A stretch of 64,000 nucleotides of DNA from Serpens gallinarum (GCF_014836765.1 NZ_JACSQG010000001.1:1047743-1111742), one strand, 5' to 3'; shown: positions 1-9,407, counted from the stretch's first letter. A program made the numbers and translations. The notes: generated from the sequence alone by a model not told the origin.

Positions 1-784
1 CCGCAACCTGCTGGAACAAATTGGTGATGAAGTCGACCAGCGCAAGGCCTGGCGCATGCTGCTGGCGCATCTGGCCCGCAGCGTTCAGGTGCCGGAGACC
101 GAACCGCTGGAAGCGCGTGGGGTGATCGCGCTGGTAGGGCCTGCCGGGATGGGGAAGACCACCACACTGGCGAAGATGGCCGCGCGCTTCGTGCTTAAGT
201 ACGGCGCAAAGAATGTCGCCTTGGCCAGCATGGATGGCTACCGGATCGGTGCCCAGGAACAGCTCAAGACGCTCGGTCGGATTCTCAACGTGTCGGTCAC
301 CCAGATCGAGCCCGGCGAGTCGCTGGTCGCGGCAATCGAGCCGCTGGCCAAAAAGCGCCTGGTACTGGTTGATACCGCGGGGCTGCCCGCCAGTGACCCG
401 GCCCTGCGCATGCAGCTCGAGGCGCTGGCCAGTCGCAGCCTGAAGTCGCGCAATTACCTGGTGCTGGGTGCCACCAGCCAGGAACAGGTACTCAAAGCGG
501 CTTATAACACCTACCAACGCTGCGGCTTGGCCGGCTGCGTGATTACCAAGCTCGACGAGGCGCTGAGCCTTGGCGAGGTGCTTGGTGTGGTGGTTGGGCA
601 AAATCTGCCGGTGGCCTATCTGGCAGACGGCCCCCGTATTCCGGATGACCTGCACATACCGCGCAGCCACCAGTTGGTGAGCCGCGCGGTGCGCATGCAG
701 ATGACAGAAGATCCCAGTGAGGATCTCATGGCCGACATGTTTGCCGGCCTTTATAACAGTGACGCGACGCGTCGCGTTGGATAG
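1..784 (+). CDS. flhF: Flagellar biosynthesis GTPase FlhF, C-terminal part
   Basis: Cut by the left edge: the frame is open from base 2, so about 260 C-terminal residues are present and the internal ATG at 56 is not the start. FlhF is an SRP-family GTPase that marks the cell pole for flagellar assembly. The NG-type GTPase core is complete: P-loop GPAGMGKTTT near nt 137-166, DTAGLP (G3) near 370 and TKLDEA (G4) near 545. The N-terminal part lies outside the window. The downstream gene is fleN, its usual partner in controlling flagellar number and place. Identity is secure from motifs plus neighbours. Confidence 0.93.
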   Translation, partial: RNLLEQIGDEVDQRKAWRMLLAHLARSVQVPETEPLEARGVIALVGPAGMGKTTTLAKMAARFVLKYGAKNVALASMDGYRIGAQEQLKTLGRILNVSVTQIEPGESLVAAIEPLAKKRLVLVDTAGLPASDPALRMQLEALASRSLKSRNYLVLGATSQEQVLKAAYNTYQRCGLAGCVITKLDEALSLGEVLGVVVGQNLPVAYLADGPRIPDDLHIPRSHQLVSRAVRMQMTEDPSEDLMADMFAGLYNSDATRRVG

Positions 785-882
785 ACCTGGGGAAGCAAGT
801 TGTGGCCCTACGAGCATGTCACGCCAAAGAGCGGTGCCCGGGGTTACGGGCAGTGAGCGCAGAATGGCGAGGTTAAGAGAAC

Positions 883-1713
883 ATGGGTAGCTTGCATCCT
901 GTACAGGTGATCGCCGTAACGGGCGGCAAGGGTGGCGTGGGGAAGACCAATGTCTCGGTCAACCTGTCGCTGGCCCTGGCCGAACTCGGCCGCCGGGTGA
1001 TGCTACTGGACGCCGACCTTGGTCTGGCCAACGTGGATGTCATGCTTGGCCTGGCCACCAAACGCAACCTCGCCGATGTGATTGCCGGCGACTGCGAGCT
1101 GCGTGATGTGGTGTTGCAGGGGCCGGGCGGCATTCGCATCGTGCCGGCCTCGTCCGGCACCGCGAGCATGGTGCGCCTGTCCACTCAGCAGCATGCTGGG
1201 CTGATTCAGGCGTTCAGTGATCTCGGTGACAACCTCGATGTCTTGATCATCGACACCGCTGCAGGGATTGGCGAGGGGGTGGTGAGTTTCGTGCACGCTG
1301 CCCAGGAGGTTCTGGTGGTGGTCACCGACGAGCCGACCTCGATCACCGATGCCTACGCCCTGATCAAATTGCTCAACCGTGATTACGCCATGAACCGTTT
1401 TCGCGTACTGGCGAACATGACCCGTACCGCGGAAGAAGGACGCAATCTGTTTGCCAAATTGACCAAGGTGACTGATCGCTTCCTGGATGTCGCCCTGCAG
1501 TATGTCGGCGCCATTCCCATGGATGAGACGGTGCGCAAGGCGATGCAAAAGCAGCGCGCCGTCTACGAAGCCTATCCGCGTTCCAAATGTGCGCAGGCGT
1601 TCAAGGCCATTGCGCAACAGGTCGATAGCTGGCCGTTGCCTGCCAACCCACGCGGGCATCTGGAGTTTTTTGTCGAGCGACTGGTGAAAAGACCTGGTGA
1701 TACTTCCGTATGA
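883..1713 (+). CDS. fleN: Flagellar number regulator FleN (FlhG), MinD-like ATPase
   Basis: 276 residues, full length for the family. A deviant Walker A GGKGGVGKTN starts at residue 14, with DADLGLANVD and DTAAGIG following as in MinD/ParA ATPases. In Pseudomonas FleN antagonises the master regulator FleQ and keeps the flagellar number at one. The ATG at 883 is preceded by a GAGG at 869-872. The end overlaps the fliA start by four bases (ATGA), so the two are translationally coupled. Known role is from the family; the sequence shows the ATPase and the context. Confidence 0.95.
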   Translation: MGSLHPVQVIAVTGGKGGVGKTNVSVNLSLALAELGRRVMLLDADLGLANVDVMLGLATKRNLADVIAGDCELRDVVLQGPGGIRIVPASSGTASMVRLSTQQHAGLIQAFSDLGDNLDVLIIDTAAGIGEGVVSFVHAAQEVLVVVTDEPTSITDAYALIKLLNRDYAMNRFRVLANMTRTAEEGRNLFAKLTKVTDRFLDVALQYVGAIPMDETVRKAMQKQRAVYEAYPRSKCAQAFKAIAQQVDSWPLPANPRGHLEFFVERLVKRPGDTSV

Positions 1714-2453
1714 ATTCCCAAGGACTTCGCATGTACAGCCGGGCACAGCCCGAGGATTCGCAAAGCCAACTCATTGAGCGTCATGCACCGTTGGTCAAAC
1801 GTATCGCCTATCACCTGCTCGCTCGCCTGCCGGCCAGTGTGCAGGTTGAGGACCTGATGCAGGCCGGCATGATCGGCTTGCTGGAAGCGTCGAAGAAATA
1901 CGACTCGGGCAAGGGCGCGAGTTTCGAGACCTATGCCGGTATTCGCATCCGCGGCGCCATGCTGGATGAGGTACGCAAGGGCGACTGGGCACCGCGTTCA
2001 GTGCACCGCAACAGCCGCATGGTCAGCGACGCGATCCGGGTTATTGAAGCAAGAACCGGTCGCGACGCTAAAGATCACGAGGTTGCTGCCGAACTCCAGT
2101 TAAGCCTCGAAGATTATTACGGCATTCTCAACGATACCTTGGGAAGCCGACTGTTCAGTTTCGACGACCTGCTGCAGGAGAACGAAGGCAATGCGGTGGA
2201 TGAAGATCCCAACCATTCCCATCCCAGCCCTGCACGCGAGCATGAGGATGAACGCTTTCAGAATGCTTTGGCCGAGGCGATCTCCAATCTGCCGGAGCGT
2301 GAGCGTCTGGTGCTGTCGCTGTATTACGACGAGGAACTGAATCTCAAGGAAATCGGCGAAGTGTTGGGGGTCAGCGAGTCCCGCGTCAGTCAGTTGCACA
2401 GCCAGTGCGCCGCGCGGTTGCGGGTGCGGCTGAGCGCCTGGCGGGCACGCTGA
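1710..2453 (+). CDS. fliA: Flagellar sigma factor FliA (sigma-28)
   Basis: 247 residues. Region 2 (VEDLMQAGMIGLLEA, FETYAGIRIRGAMLDE) and a region 4 helix-turn-helix near the C terminus (LKEIGEVLGVSESRVSQ) are clear. It directs RNA polymerase to late flagellar and chemotaxis promoters; a good match to its promoter lies before cheV at 25.6 kb. The start at 1710 overlaps the fleN stop as ATGA. An alternative ATG at 1731 has a better ribosome site (AAGGA at 1720-1724, 6-base gap) and would remove seven residues; sequence alone does not decide. Confidence 0.95.
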   Translation: MNSQGLRMYSRAQPEDSQSQLIERHAPLVKRIAYHLLARLPASVQVEDLMQAGMIGLLEASKKYDSGKGASFETYAGIRIRGAMLDEVRKGDWAPRSVHRNSRMVSDAIRVIEARTGRDAKDHEVAAELQLSLEDYYGILNDTLGSRLFSFDDLLQENEGNAVDEDPNHSHPSPAREHEDERFQNALAEAISNLPERERLVLSLYYDEELNLKEIGEVLGVSESRVSQLHSQCAARLRVRLSAWRAR

Positions 2454-2486
2454 TCAGGGGTACGCTGGTTTTCGGGATATAGGGGG

Positions 2487-2513
2487 CGCAGTCCGGAGAC
2501 CGGCTGCGTTTTT
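2487..2513 (+). terminator. Hairpin plus T-run between fliA and cheY
   Basis: CGCAG-T-CCGG, loop AGA, CCGGCTGCG, then TTTTT. The stem has nine base pairs with one bulged T. It looks like an intrinsic terminator or attenuator. It sits directly before the cheY ribosome site, so cheY must be reached by read-through or from a promoter inside fliA. Confidence 0.7.
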
Positions 2514-2533
2514 ACACTGTGTGGAGGTCGAAT

Positions 2534-2920
2534 TTGGACAAGAACATGAAAATCCTCATCGTTGATGATTTTTCAACGATGAGACGCATCATCAAAAACC
2601 TGCTGCGTGACTTGGGCTTCACCAATACCGCCGAGGCCGATGACGGCCTGACGGCGTTACCCATGTTGCAAAGCGGCAATTTCGACTTCCTGGTGACCGA
2701 CTGGAACATGCCCGGCATGAGCGGCATCGATCTGCTGCGCATCGTGCGTGCCGACGAGCGCTTGAAGAACCTGCCGGTGTTGATGGTGACTGCGGAAGCC
2801 AAGCGCGACCAGATCATCGAAGCGGCGCAGGCAGGGGTTAACGGCTATGTCGTCAAGCCTTTCACTGCTCAAGGTCTCAAAGAAAAAATCGAAAAGATCT
2901 TCGAGCGAGTCAACGGCTGA
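2534..2920 (+). CDS. cheY: Chemotaxis response regulator CheY
   Basis: Single receiver domain that carries phosphate from CheA to the flagellar switch. Counting from MKILIVDD, the acidic pair is D7/D8, the phosphoacceptor is D52 (VTDWNMPG) and the conserved lysine is K104 (VVKPF). The start is uncertain. The only good ribosome site, GGAGG at 2523-2527, is six bases before a TTG at 2534 (giving four extra residues, MDKN). It is 18 bases before the ATG at 2546 that matches the usual 124-residue length. The TTG is given here. Confidence 0.93.
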   Translation: MDKNMKILIVDDFSTMRRIIKNLLRDLGFTNTAEADDGLTALPMLQSGNFDFLVTDWNMPGMSGIDLLRIVRADERLKNLPVLMVTAEAKRDQIIEAAQAGVNGYVVKPFTAQGLKEKIEKIFERVNG

Positions 2921-2937
2921 CAGGCCTCGGAGGAACA

Positions 2938-3723
2938 ATGGAAAACCGCGATGTGAAGGGGGAGCTGGAAACCAGCTTGATGCACAACGCCCGCCAGTTG
3001 ATGGACAGCCTGGAGAATCGGCAGTTCGGCGAGGCCGTGCAGATCATCCACGAGCTCAACAAGGTGCGTGATCGCGGTCTGTATCATGAAGTGGGCAAGC
3101 TCACCCGCGAACTGCATACCGCCATTGTCAATTTTCATATCGATCCGCGTTTGACGGATGGCAACGAGGCGTCGCAAATCACCGACGCCACCGAGCGCCT
3201 GTCCTATGTGGTAGAGATGACCGAGCGGGCGGCCAACCGGACCATGGATCTGGTGGAGGAGTCCGTGCCGATGGTCAGTGCGCTGCATGACGAAGCGAGC
3301 GCATTGCGCCAGGAGTGGCAACGCTTCATGCAGCGTGAAATGGATGCACAGGGGTTTCGCCATCTGGCCCGTCGCGTTGAGCAGTTCTTTGCCCGGTGCG
3401 AGCAGGACAGCGAGCGTTTCAGTGCGCAGTTGAATGAAATCATGCTGGCGCAGGACTTCCAAGACCTGACCGGACAGGTCATCAAGCGCGTCACCTCGCT
3501 GGTAACCGAAGTGGAAAGCGATCTGATCAAGCTGATGCTGATGGCCAGTGATGTCGATCGTTTCACGGGTATTCAGCATGACCATGCCGAACTGCGAGCG
3601 GAGCTAGACCAACAAAAAAATTCTTCACAGGGTGAAGGTCCGCAACTTAATGCCGATAAACGTGATGATGTCGTGTCCGGTCAGGACGACGTCGACGATC
3701 TGCTTTCCAGTCTTGGGTTTTAG
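2938..3723 (+). CDS. cheZ: CheY-phosphate phosphatase CheZ
   Basis: 261 residues, mostly helical, the usual size for Pseudomonas CheZ. It removes phosphate from CheY and so terminates the signal. The mid-protein helix carries the motif AQDFQDLTGQVIKR, which includes the active-site Gln of the family. The extreme C terminus DDVDDLLSSLGF is the CheY-binding peptide. GGAGGA at 2929-2934 fixes the ATG at 2938. cheY lies 17 bases upstream and cheA 11 bases downstream. Confidence 0.95.
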   Translation: MENRDVKGELETSLMHNARQLMDSLENRQFGEAVQIIHELNKVRDRGLYHEVGKLTRELHTAIVNFHIDPRLTDGNEASQITDATERLSYVVEMTERAANRTMDLVEESVPMVSALHDEASALRQEWQRFMQREMDAQGFRHLARRVEQFFARCEQDSERFSAQLNEIMLAQDFQDLTGQVIKRVTSLVTEVESDLIKLMLMASDVDRFTGIQHDHAELRAELDQQKNSSQGEGPQLNADKRDDVVSGQDDVDDLLSSLGF

Positions 3724-3734
3724 GGGGCACTGTT

Positions 3735-5831
3735 ATGAGCTTCGACGCCGATGATGAAATCCTCCAGGATTTCCTGGTGGAGGCCGGCGAGATTCTCGAG
3801 CAACTGTCCGAACAGTTGGTGGAGTTGGAAAGCCGTCCGGATGATATGGATCTGCTCAATGCGATCTTCCGCGGTTTCCATACCGTCAAGGGCGGTGCAG
3901 GCTTTCTGCAGCTCAATGAGCTGGTGGAATGTTGCCATATTGCGGAAAACGTCTTTGACATGCTGCGCAAGGGTGGACGACGCGTCGATCCCGAGCTGAT
4001 GGACGTGGTCTTACAGGCCCTCGACGCCATTAACAGCATGTTTACCGAGGTGCGCGAAGGGGCTGAACTGACACCGGCCACGCCCGAGCTGCTGGCCGCG
4101 CTGGCGCGTCTGGCCGACTCGAATGCCGCTCCCGTCGCTGCGCCTGTTGCGTCTGTTACTCAGACTGCGGCCACGACATCCGAAGCTGCCAAACCCGGCG
4201 CCGATGTGGACATTACCGACAGCGAGTTCGATCAATTACTCAGTGCCATCGCCGAGCCGGCGGCAGCGGTGACAGACGAAATCACCGACGACGAGTTCGA
4301 GAATCTGCTGGATGAGCTGCACGGCAAGGGTAAGTTCGTGCCTGACGCCATCGAAGCGCCGGTGCAGCCGGCCGCGAGTGAGGACATCACTGACGACGAA
4401 TTTGAAAGCCTGCTGGACGAGCTGCACGGCAAAGGCAAGTTTGTGCCGGATGCCATTGAAGCGCCGGTGCAGCCGGCCGCGAGTGAGGACATCACTGACC
4501 ACGAATTCGAAAGCCTGCTGGACGAGCTGCATGGCAAGGGTCAGTTCAAGCCCGAGCAGGTCGCCACGCCGGTAGAACGTGCTCCGGCGATCCCGTCTGC
4601 GCAGCCGCTGGCTGCCGCCAAGCCGAGCAAGCCTGCGAGTGCCCCGGCCAAGCCGGCGAGCGAGGCGGAAACCACCGTCCGTGTGGATACCGCGCGCCTG
4701 GACGAGATCATGAATATGGTCGGCGAGCTGGTGCTGGTGCGTAACCGCCTGGTGCGCCTGGGTCTGAACAGCGGCGACGAGGAAATGGCCAAGGCCGTAT
4801 CCAACCTCGATGTGGTCACGGCCGATCTGCAGACCTCGGTGATGAAGACACGCATGCAGCCGATCAAGAAGGTGTTCGGCCGCTTCCCGCGTCAGATCCG
4901 CGACATGTCCCGTCAGCTCAAGAAGGAAATCAATCTCGAGCTGATCGGTGAAGACACCGACCTGGACAAGAATCTGGTCGAGGCGCTGGCCGATCCGTTG
5001 GTGCACTTGGTGCGCAACGCGGTGGACCACGGCATCGAAATGCCTGAAGAGCGCGAAGCCGCCGGCAAGCCGCGCACCGGCAAGGTGGTGCTGTCCGCCG
5101 AGCAGGAAGGCGATCACATTCTGTTGCTGATCACCGATGACGGCAAGGGCATGGATGCCGAGGTTCTGCGTGCCAAGGCTGTGGAAAAGGGCATGCTGGA
5201 CAAGGATGCCGCCGATCGCCTGAGCGACCTCGAATGCTACAACCTGATTTTTGCGCCGGGCTTTTCCACCAAAAAGGAAATTTCCGACGTGTCCGGACGC
5301 GGCGTGGGCATGGATGTGGTGAAAACCCGCATCGCCCAGCTCAACGGCAGCGTCACGGTGCATTCCACCAAGGGCCTGGGCTCCAAGGTGGTCATCAAGG
5401 TGCCGCTGACGCTGGCGATCATGCCGACGCTGATGGTTATGCTTGGCGATCAGGCTTTCGCCTTCCCGCTGGTCAACGTCAACGAAATCTTCCACCTCGA
5501 CTTGTCGGACACCAACGTGGTGGATGGCCAGGAAGTGGTGATTGTGCGCGACAAGGCCTTGCCGCTGTTCTATCTCAAGCGCTGGCTGGTGCCTGAGGTC
5601 GCGGACCAGGAGCAGAGCGAAGGGCATGTGGTGATTCTGTCGATCGGCAATCAGCGCATCGGCTTCGTCGTCGACCAGTTGGTGGGGCAGGAAGAAGTGG
5701 TCATCAAACCGCTGGGCAAGATGCTCCAAGGCACGCCCGGCATGGCTGGCGCGACCATAACCGGCGACGGGCGTATTGCCCTGATTCTCGATGTGCCGAG
5801 CATGCTCAAGCACTACGGACGTCGTATCTGA
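3735..5831 (+). CDS. cheA: Chemotaxis histidine kinase CheA
   Basis: 698 residues. Order of domains: Hpt (P1) with phospho-accepting H49 in GFHTVKGGAGF; an Ala/Pro-rich linker with three copies of a DDEFxxLLDELHGKG unit; dimerisation helices from about residue 312; HATPase with N box (VHLVRNAVDHG), G1 (DDGKGMD) and G2 (GRGVGMDVV); and a CheW-like P5 at the C terminus. It phosphorylates CheY and CheB in response to receptors. It seems shorter than the P. aeruginosa protein as I recall it, probably through linker length. AGGGGGC precedes the ATG. Confidence 0.96.
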   Translation: MSFDADDEILQDFLVEAGEILEQLSEQLVELESRPDDMDLLNAIFRGFHTVKGGAGFLQLNELVECCHIAENVFDMLRKGGRRVDPELMDVVLQALDAINSMFTEVREGAELTPATPELLAALARLADSNAAPVAAPVASVTQTAATTSEAAKPGADVDITDSEFDQLLSAIAEPAAAVTDEITDDEFENLLDELHGKGKFVPDAIEAPVQPAASEDITDDEFESLLDELHGKGKFVPDAIEAPVQPAASEDITDHEFESLLDELHGKGQFKPEQVATPVERAPAIPSAQPLAAAKPSKPASAPAKPASEAETTVRVDTARLDEIMNMVGELVLVRNRLVRLGLNSGDEEMAKAVSNLDVVTADLQTSVMKTRMQPIKKVFGRFPRQIRDMSRQLKKEINLELIGEDTDLDKNLVEALADPLVHLVRNAVDHGIEMPEEREAAGKPRTGKVVLSAEQEGDHILLLITDDGKGMDAEVLRAKAVEKGMLDKDAADRLSDLECYNLIFAPGFSTKKEISDVSGRGVGMDVVKTRIAQLNGSVTVHSTKGLGSKVVIKVPLTLAIMPTLMVMLGDQAFAFPLVNVNEIFHLDLSDTNVVDGQEVVIVRDKALPLFYLKRWLVPEVADQEQSEGHVVILSIGNQRIGFVVDQLVGQEEVVIKPLGKMLQGTPGMAGATITGDGRIALILDVPSMLKHYGRRI
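4281..4555 (+). repeat. 105-bp in-frame tandem repeat in the CheA linker
   Basis: Units begin at 4281, 4386 and 4491, each with ATCAC(C/T)GAC. The first two are full 105-bp (35-residue) copies and the third diverges after about 65 bases. The last 30 or so bases of copies 1 and 2 are identical while earlier bases carry synonymous changes, which suggests a recent duplication or local conversion. A weaker related unit (ITDSEFDQLLSAI) precedes them near 4212. Confidence 0.9.
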
Positions 5832-5837
5832 TGCCAA

Positions 5838-5866
5838 ACGCCGGTCCTTAGGGGCCGGCGCGTTTT
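5838..5866 (+). terminator. GC hairpin with T-run between cheA and cheB
   Basis: CGCCGG (5839-5844) pairs with CCGGCG (5855-5860) and is followed by CGTTTT. It resembles a weak intrinsic terminator inside an operon, so it more likely tunes the amount of cheB and downstream message than ends transcription. Confidence 0.5.
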
Positions 5867-5876
5867 AGGAGTAGTT

Positions 5877-6959
5877 ATGGCTATCAATGTCCTGGTTGTG
5901 GACGATTCCGGCTTTTTTCGTCGTCGGCTCACCGAGATCCTCGGCTCCGATCCGCGGATCAAAGTGGTCGGCACGGCCAACAACGGGCAAGAGGCGATCG
6001 ATAAAACGCTGGCATTGAAGCCGGATGTGATCACCATGGATTACGAGATGCCGTTGATGGACGGTATCACCGCTGTGCGCGCGATCATGCAGCGTTGCCC
6101 TACTCCGGTATTGATGTTCTCTTCGCTGACCCATGAAGGCGCCCGGGTAACCCTGGATGCGCTGGATGCTGGGGCGGTCGATTACCTGCCGAAGAATTTT
6201 GAAGACATCTCGCGCAATGTCGAGAAGGTCAAAACGCTGCTGTGCGAAAAGGTGCTGACGGTTGCCAACGGCGGCCGGCACATGCGCCGCAGCGCTGCGG
6301 CGCATGTGCGCGCCGAGCGTCTGCCGCTGCGCAGCGAAGCGCCGACACGAACCGTCGAAACGAGCGCTGTCGAGCGGCTTCCTGCGCCCAAGCGCAAGGC
6401 TTACAAGCTGGTGGCCATTGGCACCTCGACCGGTGGGCCGGTCGCGTTGCAACGTGTACTGACCCAGTTGCCGGCCAATTTTCCCACGCCCATCGTGTTG
6501 ATCCAGCATATGCCGGCAGCGTTCACCGGCGCCTTTGCCGAGCGGCTCGACAAACTGTGCAAGATCCGCGTCAAGGAAGCCGAGGACGGCGATATCCTGC
6601 GCCCCGGCCTGGCGCTGCTGGCGCCGGGTGGCAAGCAGATGATGATCGACACGCGTGGCGCGGTGAAGATTCTTCCCGGCGATGAGCGCCTCAATTACAA
6701 GCCCAGCGTAGACCTGACCTTCGGCTCGGCGGCCAAGTCCTTCCAGGACAAGGTACTGGCCGTGGTGCTCACCGGCATGGGGGCGGATGGGCGCGAAGGC
6801 GCCCGTCTGCTCAAGCAGAGCGGCAGCCAGGTGTGGGCGCAGGATGAGGCGAGCAGCGTGATTTATGGCATGCCCATGGCCATAGCCAAGGCCAACCTGG
6901 CCGATGCCATTTTCAGCCTTGACGATATCGGCCGACATTTGACCGAGGTGTGCCAGTAA
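5877..6959 (+). CDS. cheB: Chemoreceptor methylesterase CheB
   Basis: 360 residues: an N-terminal receiver domain (VVDDSG, phosphoacceptor Asp in [11 protein letters not shown]), a variable linker, and the esterase/amidase domain. Serine hydrolase motifs are visible: GTSTGGP (catalytic Ser), [10 protein letters not shown] (His) and LTGMGADG (Asp). It demethylates or deamidates receptors for adaptation. TAGGAG sits just before the ATG. The stop overlaps the motC start (TAATG). No cheR lies in the window. Confidence 0.95.
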   Translation: MAINVLVVDDSGFFRRRLTEILGSDPRIKVVGTANNGQEAIDKTLALKPDVITMDYEMPLMDGITAVRAIMQRCPTPVLMFSSLTHEGARVTLDALDAGAVDYLPKNFEDISRNVEKVKTLLCEKVLTVANGGRHMRRSAAAHVRAERLPLRSEAPTRTVETSAVERLPAPKRKAYKLVAIGTSTGGPVALQRVLTQLPANFPTPIVLIQHMPAAFTGAFAERLDKLCKIRVKEAEDGDILRPGLALLAPGGKQMMIDTRGAVKILPGDERLNYKPSVDLTFGSAAKSFQDKVLAVVLTGMGADGREGARLLKQSGSQVWAQDEASSVIYGMPMAIAKANLADAIFSLDDIGRHLTEVCQ

Positions 6960-7699
6960 TGGATGTATTGAGTCTGATCGGGATCCTGCTGGCGTTTGTG
7001 GCGATCCTGGGTGGCAATATTCTCGAAGGCGGTACGATCGGCTCGCTGCTCAATGCGCCGGCGGCGCTGATTGTGGTGGGCGGGACGCTGGCGGCCAGCT
7101 TGCTGCAGAGCCGCTTGCCGGTGCTCAAGCGCACCTTGCAGATCAGTCACTGGATTCTCCTGCCGCCTCGGGTGGAGCTCACCGAAGGCATCGAGAAAGT
7201 CACCCGCTGGAGCCTGGTCGCCCGCAAGGAAGGCCTCTTGGGCCTTGAACCGATGACCGACGACGAGCCCGATCCCTTTGCGCGCAAGGCCATGCAGTTA
7301 CTGGCCGATGGGGTCGAGCCGGCCAATATCCGCAATATTCTCGAAGCCGACATGTTCACCCAGGAAGAGCGCGACCTGCAGGCCGCCAAGTTCTACGAAG
7401 CGATGGGGGGTTATTCGCCCACCATTGGCATCATTGGGGCAGTCATGGGCCTGATCCAGGTGATGGGCAATCTGAGCGATCCTTCCCAGCTGGGCAGCGG
7501 TATTGCTGTGGCGTTCGTGGCGACCATCTATGGCGTGGCGTTTGCCAACCTGTTGCTGCTGCCGATCGCCAACAAGCTCAAGGCAGTGGTCCGCGTGCAG
7601 TCGCGTTATCGGGAAATGCTCATCGAGGGCATTCTGTCGATTGCCGAGGGTGAGAACCCGCGCTCCATCGAATTGAAGCTCAAAGGGTTTTTGGACTAG
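6959..7699 (+). CDS. motC: Flagellar motor stator protein MotC (MotA family)
   Basis: 246 residues with the four membrane segments of the MotA/ExbB-type stator and the conserved PTIGIIGAVMGLI segment in the third. Pseudomonas has two stator pairs, MotAB and MotCD; this is the one coded with the che genes. The start at 6959 overlaps the cheB stop (TAATG). An in-frame GTG nine bases upstream is less likely. Confidence 0.94.
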   Translation: MDVLSLIGILLAFVAILGGNILEGGTIGSLLNAPAALIVVGGTLAASLLQSRLPVLKRTLQISHWILLPPRVELTEGIEKVTRWSLVARKEGLLGLEPMTDDEPDPFARKAMQLLADGVEPANIRNILEADMFTQEERDLQAAKFYEAMGGYSPTIGIIGAVMGLIQVMGNLSDPSQLGSGIAVAFVATIYGVAFANLLLLPIANKLKAVVRVQSRYREMLIEGILSIAEGENPRSIELKLKGFLD

Positions 7700-7701
7700 C
7701 C

Positions 7702-8592
7702 ATGTCGCTTCGACGTCGCAATCGCGGGCTCAACGACGAGCCCTCCGGCAATGATCGCTGGCTGGTGTCCTATGCCGATTTCATTACCTTGATGTTCGCC
7801 TTTTTCGTGGTGATGTACGCCAGTTCGACGGTCAACGAAAACAAGTACAAGGTGCTCTCCGATAGCCTGGTCGGCGTGTTCAAGCAGCAGGAGCGGGCCA
7901 CCAAACCCATCCCGATCGGGGATGAGCGCCCACGCACCCGCACTCAAGAAGAGCTATTGCGCGATGACGGCGGTCCGATGCCGGACGAGGAAAACGACCC
8001 GCTGGCGCAGATCACGCGCAGCGTCGAGCAGGCCTTTGCCGGGCTGATCGAAGCCGGACAACTGATCGTGCGCGGCACCGAGTCCTGGGTGGAAATCGAG
8101 CTTAAATCCAGCCTGCTGTTCCCCAGCGGCGATGCCCTGCCACAAGACGCAGCGTTCGACATCATCGAGAAGGTCGCCAAAATCCTGGCGCCGTTCGACA
8201 ACCCCATCCAGGTGGAGGGGTTTACCGACAACCTGCCTATCAGCACGCCGTTGTACCCGACCAACTGGGAATTGTCCGCAGCGCGCGCGGCGAGCATCGT
8301 GCGCATGTTGCACATGGATGGGGTTGCAGCGCAGCGCATGGCCGCCGTCGGTTACGGCGAACATCAACCGGTTGCCGACAACAGCACCGCCAGTGGACGG
8401 GCGCAGAACCGCCGCGTTGTGCTGGTCATCTCGCGCTTCCTCGATACGCGGCGCAGTGCGGATGCGCAAGGGAATCAGCGTCAGGCAGTGAATGGCATGC
8501 AACCTGCAAAATCACCGATCGGTCAGGGAACAGCGGACAGTGCTGTCAATTCCCCGGCTGTCGCCATGCAGGCCGGCAGTGGCTCGCGCTGA
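7702..8592 (+). CDS. motD: Flagellar motor stator protein MotD (MotB family)
   Basis: 296 residues. One N-terminal membrane segment SYADFITLMFAFFVVMYA contains the ion-conducting aspartate (D26). A periplasmic linker is followed by an OmpA-like peptidoglycan-binding domain (VEGFTDNLPIS, NWELSAARA, NRRVVLVISR). It anchors the MotC/MotD stator to the wall. Two bases separate it from motC. Confidence 0.94.
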   Translation: MSLRRRNRGLNDEPSGNDRWLVSYADFITLMFAFFVVMYASSTVNENKYKVLSDSLVGVFKQQERATKPIPIGDERPRTRTQEELLRDDGGPMPDEENDPLAQITRSVEQAFAGLIEAGQLIVRGTESWVEIELKSSLLFPSGDALPQDAAFDIIEKVAKILAPFDNPIQVEGFTDNLPISTPLYPTNWELSAARAASIVRMLHMDGVAAQRMAAVGYGEHQPVADNSTASGRAQNRRVVLVISRFLDTRRSADAQGNQRQAVNGMQPAKSPIGQGTADSAVNSPAVAMQAGSGSR

Positions 8593-8618
8593 ACGCAGCG
8601 GGTTTTAGAGGGCGGTGA

Positions 8619-9407
8619 ATGAAAGTCTGGGCAGTAGCCAATCAGAAAGGAGGGGTCGGCAAGACCACCTCAAGCCTCGCCCTGGCGGGGTTGCTGGCCG
8701 ATGCAGGCCAGCGCGTGTTGGTCGTGGATCTCGATCCCCACGGTTCGATGACCAGTTATTTTGGTTATGACCCCGACAAGCTCGAGCGCAGCGGCTTCGA
8801 TCTGTTTTTGCACAGTGGCCAGGTGCCCCAGGGGCTAGCGCGCGAATTGCTTGTGCGCACCAGCCATGGGCGGATCATGCTGTTGCCCGCCAGCACTGCG
8901 CTGGCCACGCTGGAGCGGCAATCGCCTGCCAAGAGTGGTCTGGGGCTGGTCATGTCCAAGGCATTGGCGCAACTGTGGAACGATTTTGATCATGTGCTGA
9001 TCGACAGCCCGCCGTTGCTTGGCGTGTTGATGGTCAACGCCCTGGCCGCCAGCCAGCAACTGATCGTGCCGGTGCAGACCGAGTTTCTGGCTGTCAAAGG
9101 GCTGGAGCGCATGGTCAACACCCTGACCATGATCAACCGCTCGCGCCGCCAGGCCCTGCCTTACATGATCGTGCCGACCTTGTTCGACCGTCGCTCGCAC
9201 GCCTCGCTATCCACCTTGAAACTGCTGCGTGGACGCTATCCCGAGCACATCTGGCCCGCCTACATACCGGTCGATACGCGCCTGCATGAGGCCAGCCGTG
9301 CTGGGCTCGTGCCCTCCCAGTTCGACCCCGGAAGCCGCGGCGTGATTGCCTATCGGTCGCTGCTGAAAACCTTGCTGGGCCGGCAAGCGGGAGCGCAGCC
9401 GACATGA
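8619..9407 (+). CDS. ParA-family ATPase, ParC-like chemotaxis array positioner
   Basis: 262 residues with Walker A QKGGVGKTTS near residue 10, DLDPHGS and IDSPPLLG: a Soj/ParA-type ATPase. It lies between motD and a CheW-like gene, the position of the ATPase called ParC in Vibrio, which brings chemoreceptor arrays to the cell pole. No ParB gene and no parS-like site are visible nearby, which argues against a plasmid partition role. The specific ParC role is inferred from context and from the next gene. Confidence 0.85.
   Translation: MKVWAVANQKGGVGKTTSSLALAGLLADAGQRVLVVDLDPHGSMTSYFGYDPDKLERSGFDLFLHSGQVPQGLARELLVRTSHGRIMLLPASTALATLERQSPAKSGLGLVMSKALAQLWNDFDHVLIDSPPLLGVLMVNALAASQQLIVPVQTEFLAVKGLERMVNTLTMINRSRRQALPYMIVPTLFDRRSHASLSTLKLLRGRYPEHIWPAYIPVDTRLHEASRAGLVPSQFDPGSRGVIAYRSLLKTLLGRQAGAQPT

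Noticed and set aside
4236..5837. 533-codon minus-strand frame opposite cheA
   Set aside because: Shadow of cheA codon bias, with a His/Gln-rich composition and no start signal.
8619..9407. Plasmid or chromosome partition ParA
   Set aside because: No parB or centromere-like repeats; embedded in the che operon and followed by a CheW-domain gene.
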